DNA from: Kaistia defluvii
GTDB taxonomy: Bacteria; Pseudomonadota; Alphaproteobacteria; Rhizobiales; Kaistiaceae
Length of the DNA stretch: 64,000 bases
Assembly (NCBI RefSeq): GCF_026343955.1
Contig: NZ_JAPKNI010000012.1
Span: 43,232-107,231 of the forward strand
Reading direction: 5' to 3'
Below are positions 52,914-64,000 of this stretch, piece by piece. Positions within the stretch are counted from its first letter, which is position 1. Each line of letters begins with the position of its first letter. The notes under the pieces were generated by a model, which did no database searches, was not told the origin of the DNA, and saw only the letters and a program-made list of their open reading frames with translations. The translations under genes and the position numbers were made by a program.

Positions 52914-53447
52914 ATGCAGACAGTTATTATCGTGATCCACCTTATGGTGGTCGTCGCGCTCGTCGCCGTTGTTTTGCTGCAGCGGTCCGAAGGCGGCGCG
53001 CTTGGTATCGGCGGTGGCGGCGGCTTCATGACCGCGCGCGGTTCGGCCAATGTGCTGACCCGCACGACAGCCATTCTTGCGGCGATTTTCTTCGTCACGT
53101 CGATGGGGCTTGCCTTGCTCAGCCGCTATGGCGAGCGGCCTGCCTCGATCCTGGATCAGATCCAGAGCCAGTCGGCGCCCTCGGCTCCGGCCGGTAGTGG
53201 TGGTGGCATCCTGGATCAGCTGCCCGGCCAGAAGCCGGCAGCGGCTCCGGCCAGCGCTCCCGCGACGGCTCCGGCTGGCGAGGCCGCTCCGGCCGCCGGC
53301 ACGACGGCTCCCGCTTCCGGCACGACCGCTCCCGCAACGGCTCCGGCCGCTGGCACGACCACGCCGGCTCCCGCGGCTCCGGCGACGCCTGCTCCGGCAG
53401 CGGAACCGGCAGCGCCTGCCGCTCCGGCGGTCCCGAGCTCGCAGTAA
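52914..53447 (+). CDS. secG: Preprotein translocase subunit SecG
   Basis: Small SecYEG channel subunit. Two membrane helices (about residues 2-22 and 50-70) flank LLQRSEGGALGIGGGGGFMTARG, the family core. The C-terminal half (residues ~85-177) is a long Ala/Pro repeat-like tail (APASAPATAPAGEAAPAAG), which is expanded compared with short SecG proteins but common in Hyphomicrobiales. ATG 52914 follows AGAGA. A terminator follows the stop by 27 nt. Confidence 0.95.
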   Translation: MQTVIIVIHLMVVVALVAVVLLQRSEGGALGIGGGGGFMTARGSANVLTRTTAILAAIFFVTSMGLALLSRYGERPASILDQIQSQSAPSAPAGSGGGILDQLPGQKPAAAPASAPATAPAGEAAPAAGTTAPASGTTAPATAPAAGTTTPAPAAPATPAPAAEPAAPAAPAVPSSQ

Positions 53448-53474
53448 CGCGCGTTCAAGCCTTTCTCCCTTTCG

Positions 53475-53510
53475 CGTCGCCGCGCGGTTCCGTGCGGCGA
53501 CGTTTTATTT
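53475..53510 (+). terminator. Rho-independent terminator after secG
   Basis: Stem cgtcgccgc/gcggcgacg (9 bp) with a 10-nt loop, followed by ttttattt. Confidence 0.88.
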
Positions 53511-53604
53511 GGGACGGGCGATTTGGTGAATGGAGGCACAGTCGTCATTCTGTCGCGACGGCTTGCCTTTGACGTATGAAACGATCGATCGGAAACTGAG
53601 GTAG

Positions 53605-55239
<1,635 letters not shown>

Positions 55240-55485
55240 GGCCGCTTCCGGGTCGCCCGTGTTGGCGGCCCGTTTTCTCCGCTCCGCAAGATCGGTGTTC
55301 GGCGCGCCTGCGACGGCCATGGATCCGCCGCGATCTCGGCGTGTCTTCTCGCCAGGCAGGTCGCGATCGGCCTTCGACGACGCGCCGGGATGGACGGTTC
55401 CCCGCCGACGATCAAGGGTCGCGTCGACGATGCTTACGTTGTAAGGGTCTGGCCGTGCACGCGAGACCTCCAGGCATGGTGAAGA

Positions 55486-56319
55486 ATGACGACTGAACCC
55501 AATTCGCATGTCTCCGCCGGCAAGGCGACCTTCGGCAACGATCTGCCGTTGACGCTGATCGCCGGTCCCTGCCAGCTCGAGAGCCGGCAGCATGCTTTCG
55601 ACATGGCCGGGCGTCTCAAGGAGATGACCGCCAAGCTCGGTATGGGCTTCGTCTACAAATCCTCCTTCGACAAGGCGAATCGCACCAGCATTGCGGGCAA
55701 ACGCGGCGCCGGTCTCGACGCGGCGCTGCCGATCTTCGCGGACATCAAGAAAGAGTTCGGCGTTCCGGTGCTGACCGATATCCACGAGCGCGAGCAGTGC
55801 GCGATCGTGGCCGAGGTCGTCGACATCCTGCAGATCCCCGCCTTCCTGTCGCGCCAGACCGACCTTCTGGTGGCCGCGGCCGAGACGGGCCGGGTGATCA
55901 ACGTCAAGAAGGGCCAGTTCCTCGCGCCCTGGGACATGAAGAACGTTCTCGCCAAGCTCGTCGACAGCGGCAATCCCAACATCCTGCTGACCGAGCGGGG
56001 CGCCAGTTTCGGCTACAACACGCTCGTTTCCGATATGCGCGCGCTGCCGATTCTGGCGGCGATGGGCGCGCCGGTGATTTTCGACGCTACCCATTCGGTG
56101 CAGCAGCCGGGCGGGCAGGGCACGTCCTCCGGCGGCCAGCGCGAGTTCGTGTCTGTGCTGGCGCGAGCCGCCGTGGCGGTCGGTGTCGCCGGCGTCTTCA
56201 TCGAGACGCACCAGGATCCGGACAATGCGCCCTCAGACGGGCCGAACATGATCCAGATCGACGAATTGCCGGCGCTGCTGGAGCGGTTGCTGGCCTTTGA
56301 CCGTCTTGCGAAGGGATAG
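55486..56319 (+). CDS. kdsA: 2-dehydro-3-deoxyphosphooctonate aldolase (KDO-8-phosphate synthase)
   Basis: Makes KDO-8-phosphate for the lipopolysaccharide core. The 277 residues show [69 protein letters not shown] and [19 protein letters not shown] 55486 has GTGAAG upstream; no strong AGGAG. It lies 246 nt after pyrG, where a weak hairpin (ggccgc...gcggcc then gtttt) may end the pyrG message. Confidence 0.97.
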   Translation: MTTEPNSHVSAGKATFGNDLPLTLIAGPCQLESRQHAFDMAGRLKEMTAKLGMGFVYKSSFDKANRTSIAGKRGAGLDAALPIFADIKKEFGVPVLTDIHEREQCAIVAEVVDILQIPAFLSRQTDLLVAAAETGRVINVKKGQFLAPWDMKNVLAKLVDSGNPNILLTERGASFGYNTLVSDMRALPILAAMGAPVIFDATHSVQQPGGQGTSSGGQREFVSVLARAAVAVGVAGVFIETHQDPDNAPSDGPNMIQIDELPALLERLLAFDRLAKG

Positions 56320-56410
56320 GGCGAGGCCTGTCGTTTCGAAGCGGCTTGCGGGATGATGTGAAACGATCGCAGGATATGTGCCTGCGCCACGCTGGAAGAA
56401 GCCCCGTCCG

Positions 56411-57652
56411 ATGGACCCGAACGAACTTGTAGTCATTCTCGATCGGGCGATTGCCAACCTTCCGGACCCGTCCGCCGATGGGCGCCGACGAGTCTATGAG
56501 AGGGTTGAACGCACGATCCGCGCCACCTGCACGCCCGAGGGCGGCGAGATGGACATGGAGCGCTATCAGGCGTTGCGCCGGGATCTCGGCGCCGCGATCG
56601 CCATCATCGAGCAGCAGAGGCGCAGCCCGGCGCCCAAGCGGGCCGTGGCAACCGCCGCGGCCACGCCTGCAAGCGCCACCGTTGCGTCGGCACCTGTGGC
56701 GCCCGCGCCTCCGCCGGCAGGTCCCAGCCATGTCGCCGCCCGGCCCGTGGCCGCGGCGCGCCCGGTCGCCAGCCCTGGGGCCACGGCCAGCCCTGCGGCC
56801 GGCGTCTCGGTCACGGTGGCGCCCGCGCCGCCGCCCGAACTGACCGAGCCCGACGAAAGCGACGCCTCGCCGCAATGGTTGAAGCGAATTGGCATCGGCG
56901 CGGCGGCGATCGCGGTCGCTCTGGGCGTCGTCATCGCCGTGTTGCCGGGAGGTCCGATACGCGGGCTTCTGGCGGGCGGCGAATCCGATTCGCCCTCGGG
57001 CAGCGAACCGGCCCCTGCGCCGGCGGCGGCGAGCGAACCCACTGCCGATCCCTTCGCCGGTGCGCCGACGCCTCCGCCGGTGGTCGCCGCCCAGCCGGCC
57101 GCGCCGGCCGAACCAGCTGCCAACACCGACAACACGACCGCCTTCGCGCCCGTCGCACCGCAGCCTGGGGTGCCGCGCGTCACCGACGTCAAGGTCTCGA
57201 TCCTGAATGGCGCCTCGGAATGGCGCACCGAGCGCCTGAGCGGCTATGAGGACAAGCCCGCCGGGCCTCCGGTCATGGCCCTCGCGCAGGACCGCGATAC
57301 GCCGCTGCTGGTGTCGGTGTATTGCGACACCCCGGACCTGACGGTGTTCCGCGTCGCCTATGGCACGGACACGGACACGCTCCGGCAGGAGATTGCCGAG
57401 CGCGGCAGCATGGACGGCATACAGCGCCAGCGGATCCAGGTGAAGACCGATCGCAATGAAGGCTTCGCGGGCGACTTCCTGGCCTTGACGGCCCATACGT
57501 GGGGCATCCGCATGGCGCCGGAGAACATCGAGACCTTGCGGACCGGCAAGCAGATCGAGATTTCGATCGGCGACACGGTTGCCGGGACCGTGTCGCTGAG
57601 TGGCGCGACGCCCGCCATCGATGAGGCGCTGACCGGCGGCTCCTGCACCTGA
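56411..57652 (+). CDS. Membrane-anchored protein of unknown function with Ala/Pro linkers
   Basis: A 413-residue protein. The first ~75 residues form a helical cytoplasmic domain (DPNELVVILDRAIANLPDPS, then RRRVYERVERTIRATCTPEGG). Residues ~75-155 are an Ala/Pro-rich linker, followed by one membrane helix (residues ~162-180, IGIGAAAIAVALGVVIAVL), a second low-complexity linker, and a C-terminal periplasmic domain (residues ~260-413) with EWRTERLSGYEDKPAGPPVMALAQD. I do not recognise a family. ATG 56411 has GGAAGAA upstream. It sits between kdsA and queF. Confidence 0.65.
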   Translation: MDPNELVVILDRAIANLPDPSADGRRRVYERVERTIRATCTPEGGEMDMERYQALRRDLGAAIAIIEQQRRSPAPKRAVATAAATPASATVASAPVAPAPPPAGPSHVAARPVAAARPVASPGATASPAAGVSVTVAPAPPPELTEPDESDASPQWLKRIGIGAAAIAVALGVVIAVLPGGPIRGLLAGGESDSPSGSEPAPAPAAASEPTADPFAGAPTPPPVVAAQPAAPAEPAANTDNTTAFAPVAPQPGVPRVTDVKVSILNGASEWRTERLSGYEDKPAGPPVMALAQDRDTPLLVSVYCDTPDLTVFRVAYGTDTDTLRQEIAERGSMDGIQRQRIQVKTDRNEGFAGDFLALTAHTWGIRMAPENIETLRTGKQIEISIGDTVAGTVSLSGATPAIDEALTGGSCT

Positions 57653-57680
57653 TCGGGCGCTGCGCCAGGCGGCAGCGGCG

Positions 57681-58136
57681 TCAGCCGCGTCCGCGATAGG
57701 TCGCGACGCCTTGGTCCGGCAGCCAGACATTGGCCGGCACGGCGCCGCTCTGCCAGAAGACATCGATCGGAATGCCGCCGCGCGGATACCAGTAGCCACC
57801 GATGCGCAGCCAGTGCGGATCGAGCAGGTCAATCAGGCGCTTGGCGATGTCGATCGTGCAGCCTTCGTGGAAGGCGCCATGGTTGCGGAACGAGTGCAGG
57901 TAGAGCTTCAGCGATTTCGACTCGACCAGCCAGTCCCTGGGCACGTAGTCGAGGACCAGATGTGCGAAATCCGGTTGGCCGGTCTCGGGGCAAAGCGACG
58001 TGAATTCCGGCACGGTGAAGCGGGCGACATAGAGCGTGTCCGGATGCGGATTGGGCACGCGATCAAGGATCGCCTTCTCGGGACTCTCCGCGATGCCGAC
58101 AGTCCGGCCGAGTTGCAGTTCGTGTTCCGTCATCAT
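57681..58136 (-). CDS. queF: NADPH-dependent 7-cyano-7-deazaguanine reductase QueF
   Basis: Reduces preQ0 to preQ1 in queuosine synthesis for tRNA wobble modification. The 151-residue short form shows the catalytic Cys49 and Asp56 in [14 protein letters not shown] and the QueF signature [20 protein letters not shown]. Its length matches the unimodular (YkvM-type) enzyme. ATG 58136 starts a doubled Met with GGAAGG upstream. The rest of the pathway (queC, queD, queE) is not in this window. Confidence 0.96.
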   Translation of the reverse strand: MMTEHELQLGRTVGIAESPEKAILDRVPNPHPDTLYVARFTVPEFTSLCPETGQPDFAHLVLDYVPRDWLVESKSLKLYLHSFRNHGAFHEGCTIDIAKRLIDLLDPHWLRIGGYWYPRGGIPIDVFWQSGAVPANVWLPDQGVATYRGRG

Positions 58137-58163
58137 GGGAATGCCTTCCGATCGGGTTCGGCC

Positions 58164-59138
58164 CTAGCAGGGCGCCAGGAGTTCGCGCGTGTCGCGGTTG
58201 AAACGCCAGGCGGAGAAGCCGCTCATCTGGGTGCCGCCCCACCAGCGCTTGATGCCATTGGTCGAGACATGATCCTGATCGCCGGCAAGGATGTCCTCGC
58301 CGACCATGGTCAGTCGCAAGGGCGCTGTGACATATTCCGCGTGCACCTCTGAATCGGCGTGCGAGTAGGGGGCATGCAGCCCCTCGATCAGCGGGAAGTC
58401 GCAGAAGGCGAGCGAATCGATCACCGCGTAGAAGGGCCATGTGCCCATGAACGCGGCCTCCTCGGCCTGGCGCGCCTGATGGAACAGGGCGGCGGCCGAC
58501 ATGTCCTCGAGCCCAAGCGAATCGAGCAGGCGCATTTCGGTGCGGTTCAGTCCCGTCTTCGGCTGCGGCAATTCCTCGAGGAAGCGGCCCAGCGCCTGCT
58601 GGAGGAACGGGAAGCCCTTGATCGGCCGTGCCGCCCGCTTGGCGATGCGTTCCGGCGTCGGCGACGTCAGTTCGCTCCATACCGTGGCCGCCATCTCCAG
58701 CAGGGCCGGGCTGACCCGCACGCCGTCGATCGCAAAGCGCATCACCGTATCCGGGCGCTCCATGGCGAAGAAACTGTCCGCCTGGACGATGACGATCCCT
58801 TGCGAGCGGCCTTCTCGAGCGAAGAAGTCGAGGATCTGCAGCAATTGCAATTGGTCGTAGAGATCATGCTCGAACCAGAGCTCGACCCGGTCGAACTCCG
58901 CATGGCGGCGCATCACGGCGTCGCGTTCGGCAAAGGTCGCCGCCACCGTTTCGGGATCGAACTTGAACACTTCGGCCAGGTGCTCTGCCCGCACGGCCGA
59001 GACCGCTTCGAGCGTATCGAGCGGCGGGATCGGCCCGTCATGCAGTGCATCGCGCCACGGCATGATGATGGCGCGGCTGCCGGCGGCGGTGAGGAGATCG
59101 ACGGTCTGGTCGCCGTCGGTGATGAGGAGCGTCGTCAT
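58164..59138 (-). CDS. DUF1835 / DUF3658-type domain protein
   Basis: A 324-residue cytoplasmic protein. The N-terminal region ITDGDQTVDLLTAAG...IIMPWRDALHDGPIPP matches the DUF1835 opening pattern, and the middle region has WFEHDLYDQLQLLQILDFFA, typical of this group. The C-terminal part looks like the paired DUF3658 domain. Biochemical role unknown. ATG 59138 opens the domain; the open frame upstream is not family-like. It lies 27 nt ahead of queF and may be co-transcribed with it. Confidence 0.75.
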   Translation of the reverse strand: MTTLLITDGDQTVDLLTAAGSRAIIMPWRDALHDGPIPPLDTLEAVSAVRAEHLAEVFKFDPETVAATFAERDAVMRRHAEFDRVELWFEHDLYDQLQLLQILDFFAREGRSQGIVIVQADSFFAMERPDTVMRFAIDGVRVSPALLEMAATVWSELTSPTPERIAKRAARPIKGFPFLQQALGRFLEELPQPKTGLNRTEMRLLDSLGLEDMSAAALFHQARQAEEAAFMGTWPFYAVIDSLAFCDFPLIEGLHAPYSHADSEVHAEYVTAPLRLTMVGEDILAGDQDHVSTNGIKRWWGGTQMSGFSAWRFNRDTRELLAPC

Positions 59139-59310
59139 GACGTCTTCATCATCCGATGCGAGACGGAAGGCAACAGAGATGCGCGATGTCCGTGCTTTTC
59201 CTGCCATTCCAGCGCATGGATCCGGCGTATCGTGGCGATCCGGCCACGACAGTTTCTCGCCCATCCTCTTCCGCCTTCATTCGCGGCAGGCTAGAAGCTG
59301 CGATATCTGA

Positions 59311-60618
<1,308 letters not shown>

Positions 60619-60635
60619 TTGCAGCCCGAACCTGA

Positions 60636-60660
60636 CGGCCGCACCCCAGGGTTGCGGCCG
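60636..60660. terminator. Hairpin after eno without T-run
   Basis: Arms cggccgca/tgcggccg around ccccagggt, 18 nt after the eno stop. There is no poly-T, so it may slow decay of the eno message or end it weakly. Confidence 0.45.
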
Positions 60661-60697
60661 CATGGACAAAGCTTCGTGGGCGCGGCATCCTGCGCTC

Positions 60698-60925
60698 ATG
60701 AACCTGATCCACAATGAGCGAATGAAGCTGCTGGCGACGGGACTTAACAATCTCGCCGTTGCGACATTGGTGGCTGGGATTCTGGCTCCGATTGCGGGTG
60801 TGCTCTACGGAACGTCGTCTGCATCCGGTAATCGCGGATGGCTTCTGGTAACGATGATCTGGCTATGTGCGGGATTCGGCCTACATGTGCTGGGACGCAT
60901 CGTGCTCGGGAGACTGCGGGAATGA
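60698..60925 (+). CDS. Small two-helix membrane protein of unknown function
   Basis: A 75-residue protein starting MNLIHNERMKLLATGLNNLA, with two hydrophobic helices (about residues 15-37 and 45-68) and a basic end. ATG 60698 is preferred because an in-frame ATG at 60662 sits against the hairpin after eno and has no free ribosome site. It overlaps the next tiny gene by 4 nt. No function is known. Confidence 0.6.
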   Translation: MNLIHNERMKLLATGLNNLAVATLVAGILAPIAGVLYGTSSASGNRGWLLVTMIWLCAGFGLHVLGRIVLGRLRE

Positions 60926-61047
60926 CCGATCTCCAAGTCTATCTGATCATCGCCCCGCTGGTGCTTTTGGCTTTGGCCGCCGCAGGCGTCTGGATCAGCG
61001 GGATCTATGACGACCCGCGACGCCATCGGCGCCATCCCGGCGAATAG
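60922..61047 (+). CDS. 41-aa single-pass membrane peptide
   Basis: Starts MTDLQVYLIIAPLVLLALAA, one helix (residues ~7-25), then a basic tail with DDPRRHRRHPGE. The ATG overlaps the preceding stop (ATGA), which strongly suggests coupled translation. Its size is near the lower limit of what annotation usually keeps. Confidence 0.5.
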   Translation: MTDLQVYLIIAPLVLLALAAAGVWISGIYDDPRRHRRHPGE

Positions 61048-61051
61048 CCCC

Positions 61052-62155
61052 TTAGCCCGCGACACCCACCGGCTGCTGCTGCGTGATGCAGTGGATGTTG
61101 CCGCCGCCGAGCAGGATTTCGCGCGCTTCGATGCCGACAATACGGCGGCCTGGATGCAGCGCGGCGATGATCTCCATCGCGGCCGGGTCCGTGGCCGGGT
61201 CGAGCAACGGCATGACCACCAGGCCATTGGCGATATAGTAGTTGGCATAGGACGCAGCGAGCCGCGCGCCGCCCTGACGGACGGCACTGCCCTCGGCGAC
61301 GTCGATGCCGGCGGCTTCGGAATCGGTCATGAACAGGGGGCCGGGCATCGGCAGCTTGACTATCTCCAGCTTTCTCCCGCGGGCGTCGGTGGCGCTGGAG
61401 AGCCGCTCATAGGCATCCTGCGAGATTGCATATTGCGGGTCGTCGGGATCTTCGCACCAGGTCAGCGCCACGACGCCCGGCCGCGCGAAGCAGGCGAGAT
61501 TGTCGATATGGCCGTCCGTCTCGTCATGAAACAGGCCGGGCCCAAGCCAGATCGTCTTCGTCACGCCGAGCCGGGCGGACAATTGCTGTTCGATCTCGTC
61601 GCGGTCGAGGTAGGGATTGCGGTTGGGATTGAGCAGGCACTCCTGCGTCGTCAGCAGCGTGCCCTCGCCATCGACATGGATGGCGCCGCCTTCGAGAATG
61701 AAGGGCGCGCGGTAGCGCGGCGCGCCCTCGATCTCCAGGATCTTGGCGGCGACGCGGTCATCCTGGTCCCAGGGCGAATAGAGCCCGCCATGGAGGCCGC
61801 CCCAGGCGTTGAAGCGCCAGTCATTGCCGCGCAGGCGACCGTCTTCGCTGACGACGAAACTCGGCCCGGTGTCGCGGCACCAGGCGTCATTGGTGGTCAT
61901 CTCGATGAGACGGATATGCGAGGGCAGGCGCTGGCGCGCATTTTCCCATTGGCCGGCGGAAACCAGCATAGTCACCGGCTCGGCTTCCGCGATGGCGGAT
62001 GCGACCGCCGCAAAAGCCTGCTGCGCCGGCTTGGCGCCGAGCCGCCAATTGTCCGGCCGTTCCGGCCAGATCATCCAGGTGCCGGCATGCGGCTCCCATT
62101 CGGCCGGCATGCGGAAGCCGTCGTCGCGGGGCAGGCTTGGGAGCGTTGCGGACAT
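61052..62155 (-). CDS. aguA: Agmatine deiminase
   Basis: Hydrolyses agmatine to N-carbamoylputrescine in arginine-to-putrescine metabolism. The 367 residues show DDGFRMPAEWEPHAGTWMIW at the start, the catalytic TNDAWCRDTGPSFVV, ILEGGAIHVDGEGTLLTTQECLL, FHDETDGHIDNLACF, and the active-site Cys near residue 356 in GGGNIHCITQQQP. ATG 62155 is the family start. The partner N-carbamoylputrescine amidase (aguB) is not in the window. Confidence 0.96.
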   Translation of the reverse strand: MSATLPSLPRDDGFRMPAEWEPHAGTWMIWPERPDNWRLGAKPAQQAFAAVASAIAEAEPVTMLVSAGQWENARQRLPSHIRLIEMTTNDAWCRDTGPSFVVSEDGRLRGNDWRFNAWGGLHGGLYSPWDQDDRVAAKILEIEGAPRYRAPFILEGGAIHVDGEGTLLTTQECLLNPNRNPYLDRDEIEQQLSARLGVTKTIWLGPGLFHDETDGHIDNLACFARPGVVALTWCEDPDDPQYAISQDAYERLSSATDARGRKLEIVKLPMPGPLFMTDSEAAGIDVAEGSAVRQGGARLAASYANYYIANGLVVMPLLDPATDPAAMEIIAALHPGRRIVGIEAREILLGGGNIHCITQQQPVGVAG

Positions 62156-62258
62156 GGTGCTCGTTCGATCGGGTTCAGCTTTGGCGATCGAAGCGGGAAT
62201 GCCAGGCGAACGCAAGCGTGCTAGAGCAGGCTACCGAAGACTTCCAACGGATTACGCC

Positions 62259-62963
62259 ATGCAGCTCCGCGCGCTCCTGTTCGACAAGGACGGGACCTTC
62301 CTCGATTTCGCCAAGACCTGGGACGCCGCCACGGGTTCGGTCATCGCCACGCTGGCGGAGGGCGACGACGCCGTCGCCGCGCGACTGGCCGCAATCGTCC
62401 ACTATGATCTGGAGGCGCGCGTCCTGCTGTCGACCTCGCCGTTCATCGCCAGCTCGGTCGGCGAACTGATTCCGCTCTGGGCCGAGGCGCTTGGTAGGCC
62501 CGGTGATGCCGCCTTCGACCAGATTCTGCGTGATCTGTTCCATGACGCCACGCTGAATGCCGCGACGCCGATCGGCGAGCCTTCGGCGGTGTTCGAGGCA
62601 CTGCAGCAGGCCGGCTACCGCCTTGGCGTCGTCACCAATGATTCCGAGCGCGGCGCGCGGTCGCAATGCGAGCGGCTCGGCCTCGTCGCCTGGTTCGACG
62701 CGATCTTCGGCTATGATTCCGGCCATGGCCGCAAGCCCGAGGCAGGTCAGATCAAGGCCTTCCTCGACCGCTTCGGTTTCCAGCCGGGCGAAACCGCGAT
62801 GATCGGCGATACATTGCATGATCTCCACGCCGCTCGCGCCGCTGGGGTCATCGCCATCGGCGTCGAGAGCGGCTTTATGTCGGCCGAGCAACTGGCGCCG
62901 GAAGCCGACTATATCATCAGCGATATCAGTAAGTTGTCTGAGCTTCTTCAGGCAATGAGCTAG
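62259..62963 (+). CDS. HAD-superfamily hydrolase (phosphoglycolate phosphatase-like)
   Basis: A 234-residue phosphatase with the HAD nucleophile motif LLFDKDGTFLDF (Asp9 and Asp11), motif II LGVVTNDSERGARSQ, the conserved GRKPEAGQIKAFLDRFG lysine region and motif III MIGDTLHDLHAARAAG. A helical cap (residues ~20-80) places it in subclass I. The TAG stop lies at the edge of the IS630-type insertion, and the TA of the stop may be the target site. The substrate is unknown. Confidence 0.9.
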   Translation: MQLRALLFDKDGTFLDFAKTWDAATGSVIATLAEGDDAVAARLAAIVHYDLEARVLLSTSPFIASSVGELIPLWAEALGRPGDAAFDQILRDLFHDATLNAATPIGEPSAVFEALQQAGYRLGVVTNDSERGARSQCERLGLVAWFDAIFGYDSGHGRKPEAGQIKAFLDRFGFQPGETAMIGDTLHDLHAARAAGVIAIGVESGFMSAEQLAPEADYIISDISKLSELLQAMS

Positions 62964-63049
62964 AGCGTTTCTGCGTTTGATTGAATCTTGGGATTCCGGT
63001 TGGCGTGGATTTGTGATTCAAGATGCTGGCTGGGCGGAGGCCAGCATGG

Positions 63050-63409
63050 ATGGTCCGACCTCTTTCGAATGATCTGCGCGAACGTGTCGTCGCGGCCGTT
63101 CTCGCTGGCGAGACGAGCCGCGCGGTTGCGGCCCGGTTCGGGGTTGCGGTGTCGTCGGTGGTGAAGTGGTCCCAGCGGCAGCGGGCGACAGGCTCGGTGG
63201 CGCCCGGGAAGATGGGAGGCCACCGGAAGCGGGTTCTGGAACCGCACCGCGCCTTCCTCGCCGAGCGGATGGCTCAGAACCCGAACCTGACGCTGCACGG
63301 CCTGAAGGCGGAACTGGCAGCGCGCGGGATCGCCGTCTCGCACGATGCCATTTGGCGGTTCCTGCACCGCGAGGGACTTCGCTTCAAAAAAAACGATGTT
63401 CGCCCTTGA
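63050..63409 (+). CDS. IS630-type transposase, N-terminal DNA-binding part (frame 1)
   Basis: 119 residues with a helix-turn-helix: [20 protein letters not shown], then [20 protein letters not shown], and a second winged region [18 protein letters not shown] 63050 has GGAGG 9 nt upstream. The frame ends at 63409, shortly after an A8 run (63386-63393), where the catalytic half continues in the +1 frame. Confidence 0.85.
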   Translation: MVRPLSNDLRERVVAAVLAGETSRAVAARFGVAVSSVVKWSQRQRATGSVAPGKMGGHRKRVLEPHRAFLAERMAQNPNLTLHGLKAELAARGIAVSHDAIWRFLHREGLRFKKNDVRP

Positions 63410-63998
63410 GCAGGCACGTACCGACATCGCGCGCCGGCGCCAGCGCTGGCGAACCTGGCAGAGGGGGCTCGACCCGGATCGTCTCGTCTTCGTCGACGAG
63501 ACCTGGATCAAGACCAACATGGCGCCGATCCGGGGATGGGGGCAGAAGGGCAAGCGGCTCGGGGGCTATGCCCCTCAAGGACACTGGCGTACCCTGACCT
63601 TCCTCGCGGCCTTGCGCGCCGACGCTCTCACGGCGCCCTGCGTCTTCGACGGCCCGATCAACGGCCGATCCTTCCACGCCTGGGTCGAGCAGCAACTGGT
63701 CCCAACGCTGAAGGCTGGCGACATCGTCATCCTGGACAATCTCGGCAGCCATAAATCCGCGGCTGTCCGCCAGGCCATCCGGGCAGCGGGCGCCAGACTC
63801 TGGTTCCTGCCACCCTACTCACCCGACCTGAACCCGATCGAGCAGACCTTCGCCAAGATCAAGCATTGGATGCGCAGCGCGCAGAAGCGAACCATCGAGG
63901 ATACCTGGCGCCACATCGGCTCACTCGTCGGCACCATCGGCCCGACGGAATGCGCGAACTACCTCGCCAATGCCGGATACGCTTCAATAAAAACATGA
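63387..63998 (+). CDS. IS630-type transposase, C-terminal DDE catalytic part (frame 2)
   Basis: Continues from the A8 run as [18 protein letters not shown], then [19 protein letters not shown] (first Asp), [20 protein letters not shown] (second Asp) and [20 protein letters not shown] (Glu): a full DDE triad. The first in-frame ATG is at 63345 but lies inside the first frame, so expression as a fused protein by slippage at the A-run is more likely. Losing a single A (A8 to A7) would fuse the two parts into a 315-residue transposase. Confidence 0.85.
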   Translation, partial: KKTMFALEQARTDIARRRQRWRTWQRGLDPDRLVFVDETWIKTNMAPIRGWGQKGKRLGGYAPQGHWRTLTFLAALRADALTAPCVFDGPINGRSFHAWVEQQLVPTLKAGDIVILDNLGSHKSAAVRQAIRAAGARLWFLPPYSPDLNPIEQTFAKIKHWMRSAQKRTIEDTWRHIGSLVGTIGPTECANYLANAGYASIKT

Positions 63999-64000
63999 AA

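Larger units (their letters stand above)
62963..64000 (+). mobile_element. IS630-family insertion sequence (right end at window edge)
   Basis: Left end tttctgcgtttgattgaatc (62968-62987) matches the reverse complement of 63981-64000 (tttcatgtttttattgaagc) at 14 of 20 positions, giving the terminal inverted repeats. Between them lies a transposase in two frames. IS630-type elements insert at TA; a TA at 62961-62962 (part of the HAD stop codon) flanks the left end. The right flank is beyond the window, so the target duplication cannot be checked. Confidence 0.85.

Overview
This is a 64 kb stretch of GC-rich chromosome (roughly 65% GC by eye). It looks like an alphaproteobacterium of the order Hyphomicrobiales (Rhizobiales). 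The clues are the aerobic CobN/CobO/CobQ/CobW cobalamin set, an IalB-family protein, a RkpK-type UDP-glucose dehydrogenase, the trpE-G-D-C-moaC-moeA and ppiD/tpiA-secG-pyrG-kdsA-eno gene orders, a CtrA-like TTAA-N7-TTAA site, and dispersed palindromic repeats of rhizobial style. The genus cannot be fixed from the sequence alone. Nearly all genes look chromosomal and housekeeping or metabolic. The only clear mobile element is an IS630-type insertion sequence at the right edge.

Layout. 1-5.2 kb: the 3' two thirds of mfd, a convergent YejA-type peptide-binding protein and an IalB-family protein. 5.3-11.4 kb: an NAD-dependent molybdenum formate dehydrogenase operon (fdsG-fdsB-fdsA-fdhD-fdsD). 11.7-12.05 kb: two tandem tRNA-Asn genes, each followed by a long covarying terminator hairpin. 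12.4-15.6 kb: a tripartite tricarboxylate transporter (tctC-tctB-tctA) closed by a strong terminator. 16.0-24.9 kb: a cobalamin riboswitch followed by cbtB-cbtA-cobU-cobW-cobN-cobO-cobQ. 24.9-30.6 kb: cobD and btuF on the minus strand, divergent from btuB-btuC-btuD. 30.7-35.8 kb: small envelope proteins, a stand-alone Lrp/AsnC effector domain, an EmrA/EmrB-type exporter, a YnfA-family protein and tRNA-Lys. 36-43.2 kb: ugd, an RND efflux pair, an EEP-family hydrolase and small unknowns. 43.3-49.6 kb: moeA, moaC, a GNAT acetyltransferase and trpC-D-G-E on the minus strand. 49.9-60.6 kb: ppiD, tpiA, secG, pyrG, kdsA, an unknown membrane-anchored protein, queF, a DUF1835-type protein and eno. 60.7-64 kb: two overlapping tiny membrane proteins, agmatine deiminase, a HAD hydrolase and the IS630 element.

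How the parts fit. The riboswitch is placed to sense cobalamin and limit cobalt import (CbtAB), cobalt chelation (CobN, CobW) and late cobalamin assembly (CobU, CobO, CobQ, CobD). BtuFBCD salvages finished corrinoid. The formate dehydrogenase needs molybdopterin, and moeA and moaC lie 32 kb away in the trp cluster. No wholly new multi-gene system is evident. The most unusual features are: cobN carries two dispersed palindromic repeats translated in frame, one of them matching an inverted copy in the cobO-cobQ spacer; a perfect 21-bp inverted repeat swallows the fdsB stop codon and runs into a rhizobial-type intergenic repeat; the twin tRNA-Asn terminators show compensatory changes; a CtrA-type site precedes an unknown 72-aa gene; and the IS630 transposase is split at an A8 run.
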